From CALDOK01 sp964481655 (GTDB lineage: Bacteria; Myxococcota_A; UBA796; JAFGLY01), in contig CAYZVO010000158.1 in assembly GCA_964481655.1 (NCBI GenBank), positions 1-22,356 of the forward strand: a DNA stretch of 22,356 nucleotides, written 5' to 3'. Shown here one piece after another: positions 15,727-22,356 of the stretch (its first letter is position 1; every line of letters starts with the position of its first letter). Below the pieces are notes generated by a model. It did not search any database and was not told the origin of the DNA. It saw only the letters and a program-made list of their open reading frames with translations. The position numbers were made by a program, and so were the translations under genes.

Positions 15727-18700
15727 CTACAACCGCCCCCGCAGCACCAGCGACTTGTACTCCCGCCTGAATCCCCAGCGCATCAGGGGCTCGGCGTAGG
15801 GGGACTCGAGGGGTGGGCCGTCGTCGATCTCGGCGATCTCGAGGTGGGTGATGGGGCGGAAGCGCCGGTCCACCAGCAGGCGGAAGAGGCCGAGGCAGGC
15901 GGGCAGGTCGGGGTGGTCCGGGGGGAGGCCGAAGGACAGCTTGCTGCCGTTGGCGCGGGCCACGAGGGCCAACTGCCGGCCCCGCCAGGCCAGCCAGGTG
16001 GAGGCGCGGCGGTCGGGGAGGCCCAGTTCGTGCAGCCCCAGCCCGCAGGGTGAGGCCGGGTCTGCCGCGTTGTGCCACCAGATGGCGTCTTCGGGCAGGG
16101 GTTCGCGCAGGGCCCGCAGGGCGGCGTGGGAGGCGAACTGGGGGCCGGGCACGCCGTGGAAGAACAGGCCCCCCACCAGCTCGCCGGACAGCTCCATCAG
16201 CCGCAGGGCCCGAAACAGACGACCCCAGCGCAGGCCCGGCAGCTCGCGCTTCAACAGCGCCCGGAAGATCACGCCGTAGCGCTCGAGGACCTGGCGCACG
16301 CGATCCTTGTCGCGCTCCATAGCGTCGATGAGGTCCACCGCCGGTGGCACGACGGCCGGCAGCACCTGCCACTGGCCGCCGAAGGGCTGGCTGGCCTTCC
16401 AGCGGCCGAAGGAGGCCCGGCCACCGCGGCGAGGCGCGGGGGCGCTCGCGCCGGGCTCGAAGCCCTGCTGGATGCCCCGGCGCAGCACGGTGATGGTGCT
16501 GTTGCACAGGCGGCCGTCCCACACGGCCTGCCACATGGCGCCGGTGAGCGCCGCGGAGCCCAGCCCGGTGGCCTGCCGGGCCTGGGCCAGGTCGAACACG
16601 CCACCGGCCTCGAGGACCGGCGCGACCGGCGAGGGTTCGCCGGGTTGGTGGAACAGCTCGAGCTCGTCGGGGAAGCAGAAGGTGACGCGTTTCTTACCGC
16701 AGCCCAGCCACATCAGGTCGGAGTCCTGCATCAGCTCTTCGAGCCAGGCGGAGTGGTAGGGCTGCAGGCGGGTGGGGAGGATCCATTCCTCCCAGGCCCG
16801 CGCCCGGGCCGGGTAGCCGAACAGCTGCTCCAAGGATCGCTGCAGGCCCGCGACATCTGCCGAGGCGGGCGCCAGGCCCTGGTGCGCCGCCAGGAACCCC
16901 GGCAGCGCCCCCGCAGGCAACGGCTCGAAGGACGGCCGGGCCGCCGCCCGGGCCATGCGCAGCAGGATCTCGAGGTTCTGGGCATCGCAGAGCAGCTCGG
17001 TGTCGCGCTCGCGGAGCAACGGGCCCACCACGATCTCTGCGTCGGTGATGGGCGCCTCGAGGGCCAGGCCGAGCTGGGCGGCGTCGAGGCCGAAGATGGC
17101 GGCCAGCACCGGGGGCTCGATGGGGCCGGACAGCTGCAGCCACTGGGTGAGCAGGGTGTCGAGGGTGGCGTCGTCGGCGCCGTCGGGCAGCTCGCCGGCG
17201 GTCTCGGCGGCACAGACCAGGCGCTGGGCCACCCGCAGGCCTTCGGCCCCGAGGGGGGCGCTGGGATCCCGGGGATCCCGCAGCACCGCGGGGGCGGCCT
17301 CGAGGCCCAGTGCGGCCAACAGGAACGGGGTGCGCTCGAGGGCACAGAAGCCGCCGGCCCCCGGGCTGATGTGCAGCCAGACCAGCCTGGGGAGGGCGTC
17401 GCCGAGGAGATCATCCATGCAGGGGCGGGATTCATCCCCGCCCGCTTCACCATCCGTCTCGACGTCACGCCCCACCGCCTCGATCAGCCGAGCCCACTCG
17501 CCGGCCGGCACCAGCAGGCGCTCCTTGACGTGCTCCACCAGCTCGCCGGCGTCCCGCGGGGCGTAGCCCGGGGCGGTGCGCTGCAGGCGATCCTGCAGCC
17601 GCTGCACGACATCCGCCGGCACCCGGGGGCGCAGGCCCGGGGTCTGCACCAGCTCCCGCAGCAGGTCGCGACGAAGCGCGGCGCCGCCCCCCTGCAGCTC
17701 CGGGGTGTCGTCGTCGTACATGTACTTGTTGGTGGCCCGCCAGGTCAGCCCGTCGCAGAAGGGCGAGGCGGCCCGGGTGACGCACTCGGTGACCACGATC
17801 TCGCCGGCACGGACTTCCTCGAGGCGCTCGGACAGCCCGGGCAGGTCCATCTCGTCCTGCAGCAGCTCGCGCCAGGTCTCGAGGACGATGGGGAAGTCGG
17901 GGTGCCGGGCGATGTGCTCGAGCAGCTTCTTGGAGCGCAGCCGCAGGACCCACAGGGGCATGCGGCGCTTGATGTTGACCCGGGGCAGGAGCAGGGCGCG
18001 GGCGGCGTTCTCGCGGAAGTGTGCCCCGAACAGGCCGGTGGCGCCCAGGGTGTCGCGCAGGAGCTCTTCGATGGAGCCGACATCCAGCAGCGAGAGCAGA
18101 TCGGCGGTCTCGAAGTGGTCGGGCAGCAGCAGCAGCACGCCGTGGTCGTCGTGGAAGACCTGCAGCCGGGCGTCGTGGCGACGGCGCCAGGCCGCGGCGA
18201 TGGCCAGGGCCAGGGGCTGGTTGATGCGCCCGCCCCAGCAGGTGTGCAGGATGACCTGCTTGGAGCCGGAGGTGTTGAGGGGATCGGAGAAGTGCTCGAC
18301 CAACAGGTGGTGGCGGTGGGGCAGCGAGGACGTGGTCTGGGACTTCTGGCGCTCGAGCAGATCCACGAGGTCCTTGGCCGCGCCCGGGGCCAGGTGGTGT
18401 TCGCGCTCGAGCTCCCGCAGGAAGGCGGCGTCCTCGAGCCGGGTGTCGGCCCGCTCGAGGAACAGGCCGATGCGTTCCGCCAGGTGGAAGGATCGGTTGC
18501 GGGCTTCGGCCCGCCAGAACGGGATGATGCTGGGGGGCACGTCGGGCCCCACGGGGACGACCTCGACGTCGTTGTGGGTGATGCGGTGGACCCGCCAGGT
18601 CTGAGTGCCCAGGGTGAAGGTGTCGCCCAGGGAGCGCTCCCAGACGAACTCTTCGTCCAGCTCGCCGATGCGGGCCTTGGTGTCGTGGTGGCGCAGGTTG

Positions 18701-20250
18701 TAGTAGCCGCGATCCGGGATGGTGCCGCCGGAGAGGTAGACCACCCGCAGCGCGCCGGGGCGCGCGGTGACGGTGCCCGCGATGCCGTCGATGACCACCC
18801 GGGGCTGGAGCTCCCGCAGCCGGGCGTGGCCGTAGCGGCCAGCGAGCATGTCGAGCACCAGGTCGAAGTGCTTGCGGGACAGCTCGCGGTAGGGGGCGGC
18901 GGAACGCACGAAGGCGAGCAGATCGTCGATGGGCCAGGACCGCTGGCCGGTCATGGCCACGATGATCTGGGCCAGGACATCCAGCGGCGTGCGGGGGATG
19001 GACACGGGCTCGAGATCGCCGGCCACCGCCGCGCGGCAGACCACCGCGCCATCGACGATGTCGCGCCCCCCCAGGGGGTAGACCACGCCGCGGCTGGTGG
19101 CGCCCACCTGATGGCCGGCCCGGCCCAGGCGCTGCACCGCCGAGGCGATGGTGGGCGGGGTCTGCACCATGACGACCTGGTCCAGGGCGCCCACGTCGAT
19201 GCCCAGCTCGAGGGAGTTGGTGGCCACGATGGCGTCGAGCTCGCCGGCCTTGAGGCGGGCCTCGACCGCCAGGCGCAGCTCGCGGGACAGGGAGCCGTGG
19301 TGGGCCCAGGCGATCTCGGAGCCCTTCTCGCCCCCCGCGCCCTCGTTCAGGAAGCGGGTGAGCTTTTCGGTGGTGCGCCGGTTGTTGGCGAAGACCAGGG
19401 TGGAGCGGTTCTGCTGGATGTCCGGGAGGACTTCGTCGGCCAGGCGGCGCCAGTAGACCTTCGAGGGTTCCTTGGCGTCGGGGATGGGCCGCGACATGTC
19501 CGGGGTGCGCAGCTGCAGCTCCATGTGGCGTGGGTCCTGAGCCTCGAGCACGGCCACGGGCCGCGGAGTGTAGACCGCGTGCTCGCCGCTGCCCCGGTAG
19601 GTGGAGCCCCCCACGAACGCGGCCACCGCGTCCACCGGCCGCACGGTGGCGGACAGGGCCACCCGCTGGACCTCGCCGGCCAGCAGCGCCAGGCGCTCCA
19701 CCGCGGTGATCAGATGAGTGCCCCGCTTGGAGCCCACCACGGCGTGGATCTCGTCGAGGATCACCTGTGTGCAGCCGGAGAGCATGCGCCGGCCGCTGGC
19801 GGAGGACACCAGCAGGTTGAGGCTCTCGGGGGTGGTGACCAGGATCTCCGGCGGCCGGCGAGCCATGCGCTGGCGATCGGAGCCGGAGGTGTCCGAGCTG
19901 CGGGTGAGCACCCGGATGCCGGGCCAGGGCTCGCCCGCGGCCTCGAAGCGCTCGCGCAACGCGGCCAGGGGGCCGATCAGGTTGCGCTGGATGTCGTTGT
20001 TCAGGGCCCGCAGCGGCGAGATGTAGACCACCCGGGTGGTGCCCGTGTCCCAGGCACCGCTGGCCAGCTGATGGATGGCCCACAGGAAGGCCGCGAGGGT
20101 CTTGCCCGAGCCGGTGGGGGCGGTGAGCAGCACGTGCTGGTCGGCGGCGATGGCCGGCCAGGCCAGCTGCTGGGCCTGGGTGGGGGTGCCGACCTGATCG
20201 GTGAACCAGGCCTGGATGATGGGGTGGAAGCGTCGGAGCTCGCTGGACAT
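15727..20250 (-). CDS. lhr: Large ATP-dependent helicase Lhr, full-length form
   Basis: This 1507-residue superfamily 2 helicase compares with E. coli Lhr at 1538, so it has both the Lhr core and the long C-terminal domain. The Q-motif-like TPTQAQQLAWPAI precedes Walker A APTGSGKT (44-51). DEIH lies at 166-169 and motif III SAT at 200-202. ELGIDVG and the Lhr-type motif VI QRLGRAGHQVG follow. The middle holds winged-helix and beta-barrel parts; the C-terminal 600 residues carry repeated winged-helix-like segments. Lhr translocates 3'-5' on single-stranded DNA and unwinds RNA:DNA hybrids; a uracil-glycosylase activity has been reported for the E. coli C-terminal domain. The role here is DNA repair by analogy. 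The ATG at 20250 has no clear ribosome site but a -10 hexamer six bases upstream. The antisense strand is open over 1400 codons, a codon-bias artefact. Confidence 0.96.
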   Translation of the reverse strand: MSSELRRFHPIIQAWFTDQVGTPTQAQQLAWPAIAADQHVLLTAPTGSGKTLAAFLWAIHQLASGAWDTGTTRVVYISPLRALNNDIQRNLIGPLAALRERFEAAGEPWPGIRVLTRSSDTSGSDRQRMARRPPEILVTTPESLNLLVSSASGRRMLSGCTQVILDEIHAVVGSKRGTHLITAVERLALLAGEVQRVALSATVRPVDAVAAFVGGSTYRGSGEHAVYTPRPVAVLEAQDPRHMELQLRTPDMSRPIPDAKEPSKVYWRRLADEVLPDIQQNRSTLVFANNRRTTEKLTRFLNEGAGGEKGSEIAWAHHGSLSRELRLAVEARLKAGELDAIVATNSLELGIDVGALDQVVMVQTPPTIASAVQRLGRAGHQVGATSRGVVYPLGGRDIVDGAVVCRAAVAGDLEPVSIPRTPLDVLAQIIVAMTGQRSWPIDDLLAFVRSAAPYRELSRKHFDLVLDMLAGRYGHARLRELQPRVVIDGIAGTVTARPGALRVVYLSGGTIPDRGYYNLRHHDTKARIGELDEEFVWERSLGDTFTLGTQTWRVHRITHNDVEVVPVGPDVPPSIIPFWRAEARNRSFHLAERIGLFLERADTRLEDAAFLRELEREHHLAPGAAKDLVDLLERQKSQTTSSLPHRHHLLVEHFSDPLNTSGSKQVILHTCWGGRINQPLALAIAAAWRRRHDARLQVFHDDHGVLLLLPDHFETADLLSLLDVGSIEELLRDTLGATGLFGAHFRENAARALLLPRVNIKRRMPLWVLRLRSKKLLEHIARHPDFPIVLETWRELLQDEMDLPGLSERLEEVRAGEIVVTECVTRAASPFCDGLTWRATNKYMYDDDTPELQGGGAALRRDLLRELVQTPGLRPRVPADVVQRLQDRLQRTAPGYAPRDAGELVEHVKERLLVPAGEWARLIEAVGRDVETDGEAGGDESRPCMDDLLGDALPRLVWLHISPGAGGFCALERTPFLLAALGLEAAPAVLRDPRDPSAPLGAEGLRVAQRLVCAAETAGELPDGADDATLDTLLTQWLQLSGPIEPPVLAAIFGLDAAQLGLALEAPITDAEIVVGPLLRERDTELLCDAQNLEILLRMARAAARPSFEPLPAGALPGFLAAHQGLAPASADVAGLQRSLEQLFGYPARARAWEEWILPTRLQPYHSAWLEELMQDSDLMWLGCGKKRVTFCFPDELELFHQPGEPSPVAPVLEAGGVFDLAQARQATGLGSAALTGAMWQAVWDGRLCNSTITVLRRGIQQGFEPGASAPAPRRGGRASFGRWKASQPFGGQWQVLPAVVPPAVDLIDAMERDKDRVRQVLERYGVIFRALLKRELPGLRWGRLFRALRLMELSGELVGGLFFHGVPGPQFASHAALRALREPLPEDAIWWHNAADPASPCGLGLHELGLPDRRASTWLAWRGRQLALVARANGSKLSFGLPPDHPDLPACLGLFRLLVDRRFRPITHLEIAEIDDGPPLESPYAEPLMRWGFRREYKSLVLRGRL

Positions 20251-20256
20251 GTGTTC

Positions 20257-20262
20257 AGGCTA
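20257..20262 (-). promoter_or_regulatory. -10 element of a likely leaderless lhr transcript
   Basis: On the minus strand TAGCCT ends six bases before the lhr ATG (GATAGCCTGAACACATG). Transcription normally starts six to eight bases after the -10, which here is the A or T of the start codon. No Shine-Dalgarno is present, which fits. A GCGACC 17 bases upstream is only a poor -35. Confidence 0.4.
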
Positions 20263-20323
20263 TCGCGGCCCGGCGGCGGGGTCGCGGACAGGAATCGACC
20301 GATGGCTGCGACCGGGCTCCACC

Positions 20324-20359
20324 ATTCCGGGGTGAAAGGGAGGTGAAGCTGAACCGATG
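20324..20359 (+). promoter_or_regulatory. Shared upstream box, copy 1
   Basis: ATTCC, then GTGAAAGG (20332-20339), then exactly 14 bases, then CCGATG (20354-20359). The same arrangement recurs at 20997-21033. It lies 68 bases before the two-helix gene at 20428, in the divergent region with lhr. GTGAAA plus a CG-rich downstream hexamer at about 16 bases is reminiscent of extracytoplasmic-function sigma promoters, but it could equally be a repressor site or leftover of gene duplication. Confidence 0.45.
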
Positions 20360-20427
20360 AGCCTCGTGCCCACCTTGATGGTGCCGTCGGTGGCCCCACA
20401 CCGACACCAACCACCGCGAGGACCACC

Positions 20428-20661
20428 ATGGCCGCGACCACGATCAGCCACAGGCAGGCCCGCCAGCGCTCGGACCACTGCCTCACCATGATGTCGGGCG
20501 GCCTCACCGTCCTGGTGGCCACGGGCCTGCTGGTCTTCATCCTGGGTGGCGGCTGGGCGACCTGGACCAGCGCGACCATCGGCGCCGCGCTGCTCTGCTG
20601 GGGCTCGGTGTGCCTGGCGATGGCCAAGCGCGACCTGCACGGGCACCGTCGCGGGCGTTAG
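20428..20661 (+). CDS. Small two-helix membrane protein, copy A
   Basis: This 77-residue protein has a basic N-terminal tail of about 20 residues, then two hydrophobic segments (22-41 and 47-65) separated by FILGGGWATWT, and a basic C terminus (KRDLHGHRRGR). It is thus a hairpin with both ends in the cytosol by the positive-inside rule. It is a clear paralogue of the gene at 21112: the MSxGL start of helix 1, the GLLVFILGGGW turn and W..(x)T.G in helix 2 line up without gaps. GAGGA five bases before the ATG supports the start. It resembles bacterial 2TM-domain proteins; no function is known to me. The next gene starts nine bases after its stop. Confidence 0.75.
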   Translation: MAATTISHRQARQRSDHCLTMMSGGLTVLVATGLLVFILGGGWATWTSATIGAALLCWGSVCLAMAKRDLHGHRRGR

Positions 20662-20670
20662 CCAGGGGGC

Positions 20671-20928
20671 ATGCCCGCCCAGTCCACCGACGACTACGAG
20701 CTGGCGCTGCTCCAGCCCGGCCCGCGCAACGCCAAGGCGCTGATGATCGGCGGCGCGCTGATGCTGCTCGGCGGGGTGGCCCTGACCCTCATCACCCGTG
20801 GGCGGCTCGAGTTCCTGGGGGGCGCGCTCGCCGGGATCGCTGTGATGGGCAAGGGCCGCATGGACCTCGCCCTCGCGAAGGTGGCCCTGCGGGAGTACGA
20901 GCTGGACAAGGCCGACGGCACCCTGTGA
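20671..20928 (+). CDS. Small two-helix membrane protein, copy B
   Basis: This 85-residue protein has an acidic/neutral N-terminal tail, two hydrophobic segments (about 22-42 and 47-60) joined by TRGRLEF, and an amphipathic C-terminal helix (MDLALAKVALREYELDKADG). The topology equals that of its neighbours, and the Gly-Lys-Gly-Arg after helix 2 compares with KGWVEQK in the 21112 gene, but overall similarity is weak. AGGGGG precedes the ATG closely, and the nine-base gap to the previous stop suggests cotranscription with copy A. Function unknown. Confidence 0.7.
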   Translation: MPAQSTDDYELALLQPGPRNAKALMIGGALMLLGGVALTLITRGRLEFLGGALAGIAVMGKGRMDLALAKVALREYELDKADGTL

Positions 20929-20929
20929 T

Positions 20930-20972
20930 CCGCGCCAGCGCGGCCTCTCGGCCCCCAGGCCCGGCGGCCGGG
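20930..20972 (+). terminator. Two GC-rich hairpins after copy B
   Basis: CCGCG-CCAG-CGCGG (20930-20943) and CCCGG-CGG-CCGGG (20960-20972) follow the stop at 20928. There is no U-tract after either, so this is at most a weak intrinsic terminator or a pause site. It separates the first two small membrane genes from the boxed promoter region of the third. Confidence 0.25.
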
Positions 20973-20996
20973 GATCAGTCGGTGGGCAATCTCACG

Positions 20997-21033
20997 ATTC
21001 CCGGCGTGAAAGGACGATGACGTCGTGCCGATG
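20997..21033 (+). promoter_or_regulatory. Shared upstream box, copy 2
   Basis: ATTCC, then GTGAAAGG (21006-21013), 14 bases, then CCGATG (21028-21033), matching copy 1 at 20324-20359 with one base inserted between ATTCC and GTGAAAGG. Between the two conserved blocks several further bases agree (G at the fifth base, TGA at seven to nine). It lies 78 bases before the ATG at 21112. Confidence 0.45.
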
Positions 21034-21111
21034 GGAGACCGTGTGCACCCTGTGGGGGTGACACACCGCCGCTGAACACGCATCCTCGTCCATCAGGTCC
21101 CGAGAGCACCC

Positions 21112-21360
21112 ATGACCATCGACCGCGAAGAACGAGACATCCGCTGGCACATGCAGCGCCGCGTGGACGACTCCATCACCTGGATGTCCTTCGGCCTCCT
21201 CACCATCATCATCTCGGGCGCCCTGTTGTTCATCCTCAGCGGAGGATGGATCCCCTGGAGCCTGTTGACCCTCGGCCTGATCATGCTGGTCAAGGGTTGG
21301 GTGGAGCAGAAGATCGCCCGCCGGGCACAGCGCCGGTACGACGTCACCGGCCAGACCTAG
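21112..21360 (+). CDS. Small two-helix membrane protein, copy C
   Basis: This 82-residue protein has a charged N-terminal helix of about 22 residues (REERDIRWHMQRRVDD), hydrophobic segments at about 24-42 and 48-62 around FILSGGWIPWS, and a basic C terminus (KIARRAQRRYDV). It is the closest relative of copy A at 20428, sharing MSxGL, the ILxGGWxxW turn and overall length. The ATG at 21112 has only a weak GAGAG upstream, and a 183-base region with the shared box precedes it, so it likely has its own promoter. Its last 17 bases overlap the convergent membrane gene. Function unknown. Confidence 0.78.
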   Translation: MTIDREERDIRWHMQRRVDDSITWMSFGLLTIIISGALLFILSGGWIPWSLLTLGLIMLVKGWVEQKIARRAQRRYDVTGQT

Positions 21361-21886
21361 CCGACCCGCGCTTCGCGTGGAACAGGAAGCGGGTGAACCA
21401 CAGCTGACGCAGCCGCGCGACCGCCAAGCCGCCGAGGTACCAGGCCCACAGGGGCTGCTCCTTGACCGGCGGGACGTCGACGCCGATGAAGTCCAGCGCG
21501 CCCATGGCGATGCCCGACCACACCAGAGGCTCGAGCCACAGGAAGCCCACCCAGCCAGCGAAGCCCTTGGGCCAGCCCACCTTGGGGGTCGAGCGCCAGG
21601 TCGCGGCGGCGAAGGCCAGCCCGAGCACCAGGACCGAGATGGCGCAGGCGCCGGGGGCCCACGGGGGCAGCCAGGGGGGCTTCAGGGACACCACGGGCAG
21701 GATCACGGCCATCCACAGGAAGAACGGCCCGAGGTAGCGGAACCAGTGGCCCACCTGCCGGTACCAGCGCTCCCAGGCCGCCGGATCGCGCCCATCCCCG
21801 TTGTAGACGCGGAAGCCCACCAGGCAGCCGAAGACGCCCCCGATGAGCATCATCAGCTCCATCAGCACCAGCAGGAACCAGGGCAT
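21344..21886 (-). CDS. Polytopic membrane protein, downstream gene of a two-gene operon
   Basis: This 180-residue Trp-rich membrane protein has hydrophobic segments at about 2-22, 52-68, 82-98 and 115-135, and a basic C terminus (FLFHAKRGSARSGR). The loop after helix 1 holds NGDGRDPAAWERWYRQVGHW. I recognise no family. The ATG at 21886 lies five bases after the upstream stop with GGGA close by; a longer frame upstream is merely antisense or out-of-frame sequence of the preceding gene. It converges on the copy C gene with a 17-base overlap. Confidence 0.75.
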   Translation of the reverse strand: MPWFLLVLMELMMLIGGVFGCLVGFRVYNGDGRDPAAWERWYRQVGHWFRYLGPFFLWMAVILPVVSLKPPWLPPWAPGACAISVLVLGLAFAAATWRSTPKVGWPKGFAGWVGFLWLEPLVWSGIAMGALDFIGVDVPPVKEQPLWAWYLGGLAVARLRQLWFTRFLFHAKRGSARSGR

Positions 21887-21891
21887 GGTCC

Positions 21892-22239
21892 CTACAGCGG
21901 CCGCATGGGCGCGATGATGCCGAAGACGTAGAGCAGCAGCAGGCACACGCTCAGCAGCACCGCCGCCCAGGCCAGCAGCCCCGGCCGCGACAAGGAGCCG
22001 CGCTTCACGAAGGCGTGCACCAGCATGCCGAGCACCGTGAATCCCCCGAACAGGGGGTAGATGGGGTTCAAGACCAGCTCGGTGACGATGGGCAGGCAGC
22101 GGTCGTAGGGCTCGAACATCGACTCGAAGCTGGGAGAGACCGCGCAGGGCAGCGCCAACAGGATCAGACCCGCCTGGGCCCCGATGAGGAAGGGAGCGCG
22201 GCTGCCGACGCTGTGCTGGCTCGAGAGCGGCTGCATCAT
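21892..22239 (-). CDS. Small membrane protein, upstream gene of a two-gene operon
   Basis: This 115-residue protein has three hydrophobic segments (about 15-33, 54-76 and 82-108), with VKRGSLSRPG between the last two, ending FGIIAPMRPL. Family unknown. I chose the ATG at 22239 (MMQPLSSQ) because the extension to a GTG at 22344 adds a charged Gly/Arg stretch without a ribosome site. CAGG lies directly upstream, too close to be ideal, so the next ATG at 22236 is also possible. The two genes are certainly cotranscribed (five-base gap). Confidence 0.65.
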   Translation of the reverse strand: MMQPLSSQHSVGSRAPFLIGAQAGLILLALPCAVSPSFESMFEPYDRCLPIVTELVLNPIYPLFGGFTVLGMLVHAFVKRGSLSRPGLLAWAAVLLSVCLLLLYVFGIIAPMRPL

Positions 22240-22356
22240 CCTGGCATAGCACGCCACTCGGCCATAGCCCGCAGAGAACGCCCCCCAGAGCCCACCCCGC
22301 ACCTCCCTGATCGTCGGGCCACCGCCCGCCGCGTCCGTCGACACCGGGCGTCGACA

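Noticed and set aside
16072..20346. 1424-codon open frame on the plus strand opposite lhr
   Set aside because: It is rich in Gly, His, Gln, Ala and Val without any domain, and is explained by the codon bias of a high-GC gene on the other strand; lhr motifs are complete.
22324..22356. Two GTCGAC sites near the right edge as a possible att or dyad element
   Set aside because: GTCGAC is itself palindromic and common at this GC content; there is no integrase or tRNA nearby.

Overview
The window is about 69% GC and densely packed. Short secreted proteins of unknown family, a C-terminal sorting-type tail, a bacterial GlnRS, Lhr and many tiny membrane proteins suggest an environmental deltaproteobacterial-type genome, most likely Myxococcota or a near relative. 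This assignment is inference; there is no rRNA or marker phylogeny here. I see no tRNA, rRNA, CRISPR array, transposase or phage gene.

Left block (1-7188, all minus strand). glnS is followed, with gaps or overlaps of 13 bases or fewer, by three tandem paralogous membrane proteins, a Fpg/Nei-family DNA glycosylase and a small cysteine-ended hypothetical protein. This reads as one operon of translation plus membrane plus repair genes. Downstream, possibly on its own promoter, lies a large secreted right-handed beta-helix protein with Pmp-like GGAI / FxxN repeats, cut by the window edge.

Middle block (7498-12101, plus strand). It holds a secreted CxxCxxC protein, a YffB/Spx-type ArsC-fold protein, an orphan adenine-N6 DNA methyltransferase, a small protein that is recognisably the tandem KH1-KH2 module of the transcription factor NusA but with a signal-peptide-like N terminus, and a protein with a long Pro-Glu linker encoded by tandem 21-base repeats.

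Right block (12098-22239, alternating strands). It holds an exported probable beta-barrel protein (minus), a lipoprotein with a PEP-CTERM-like tail (plus), a secreted protein built of three copies of an unrecognised four-cysteine domain (minus), an APH/EcKinase-like small-molecule kinase (plus), the 1507-residue helicase Lhr (minus), three small two-helix membrane proteins (plus) and a two-gene membrane-protein operon (minus).

Main points of interest: (i) the apparently exported NusA-type KH protein; (ii) the triplicated cysteine-domain protein; (iii) the glnS-linked membrane trio with an invariant W7/H14/H18-W19/H22/P25 signature; (iv) a shared upstream box before two paralogous two-helix genes; (v) exported proteins whose signal peptides lack basic residues although no earlier start exists; (vi) all four convergent gene pairs overlapping or nearly so, without room for terminators.
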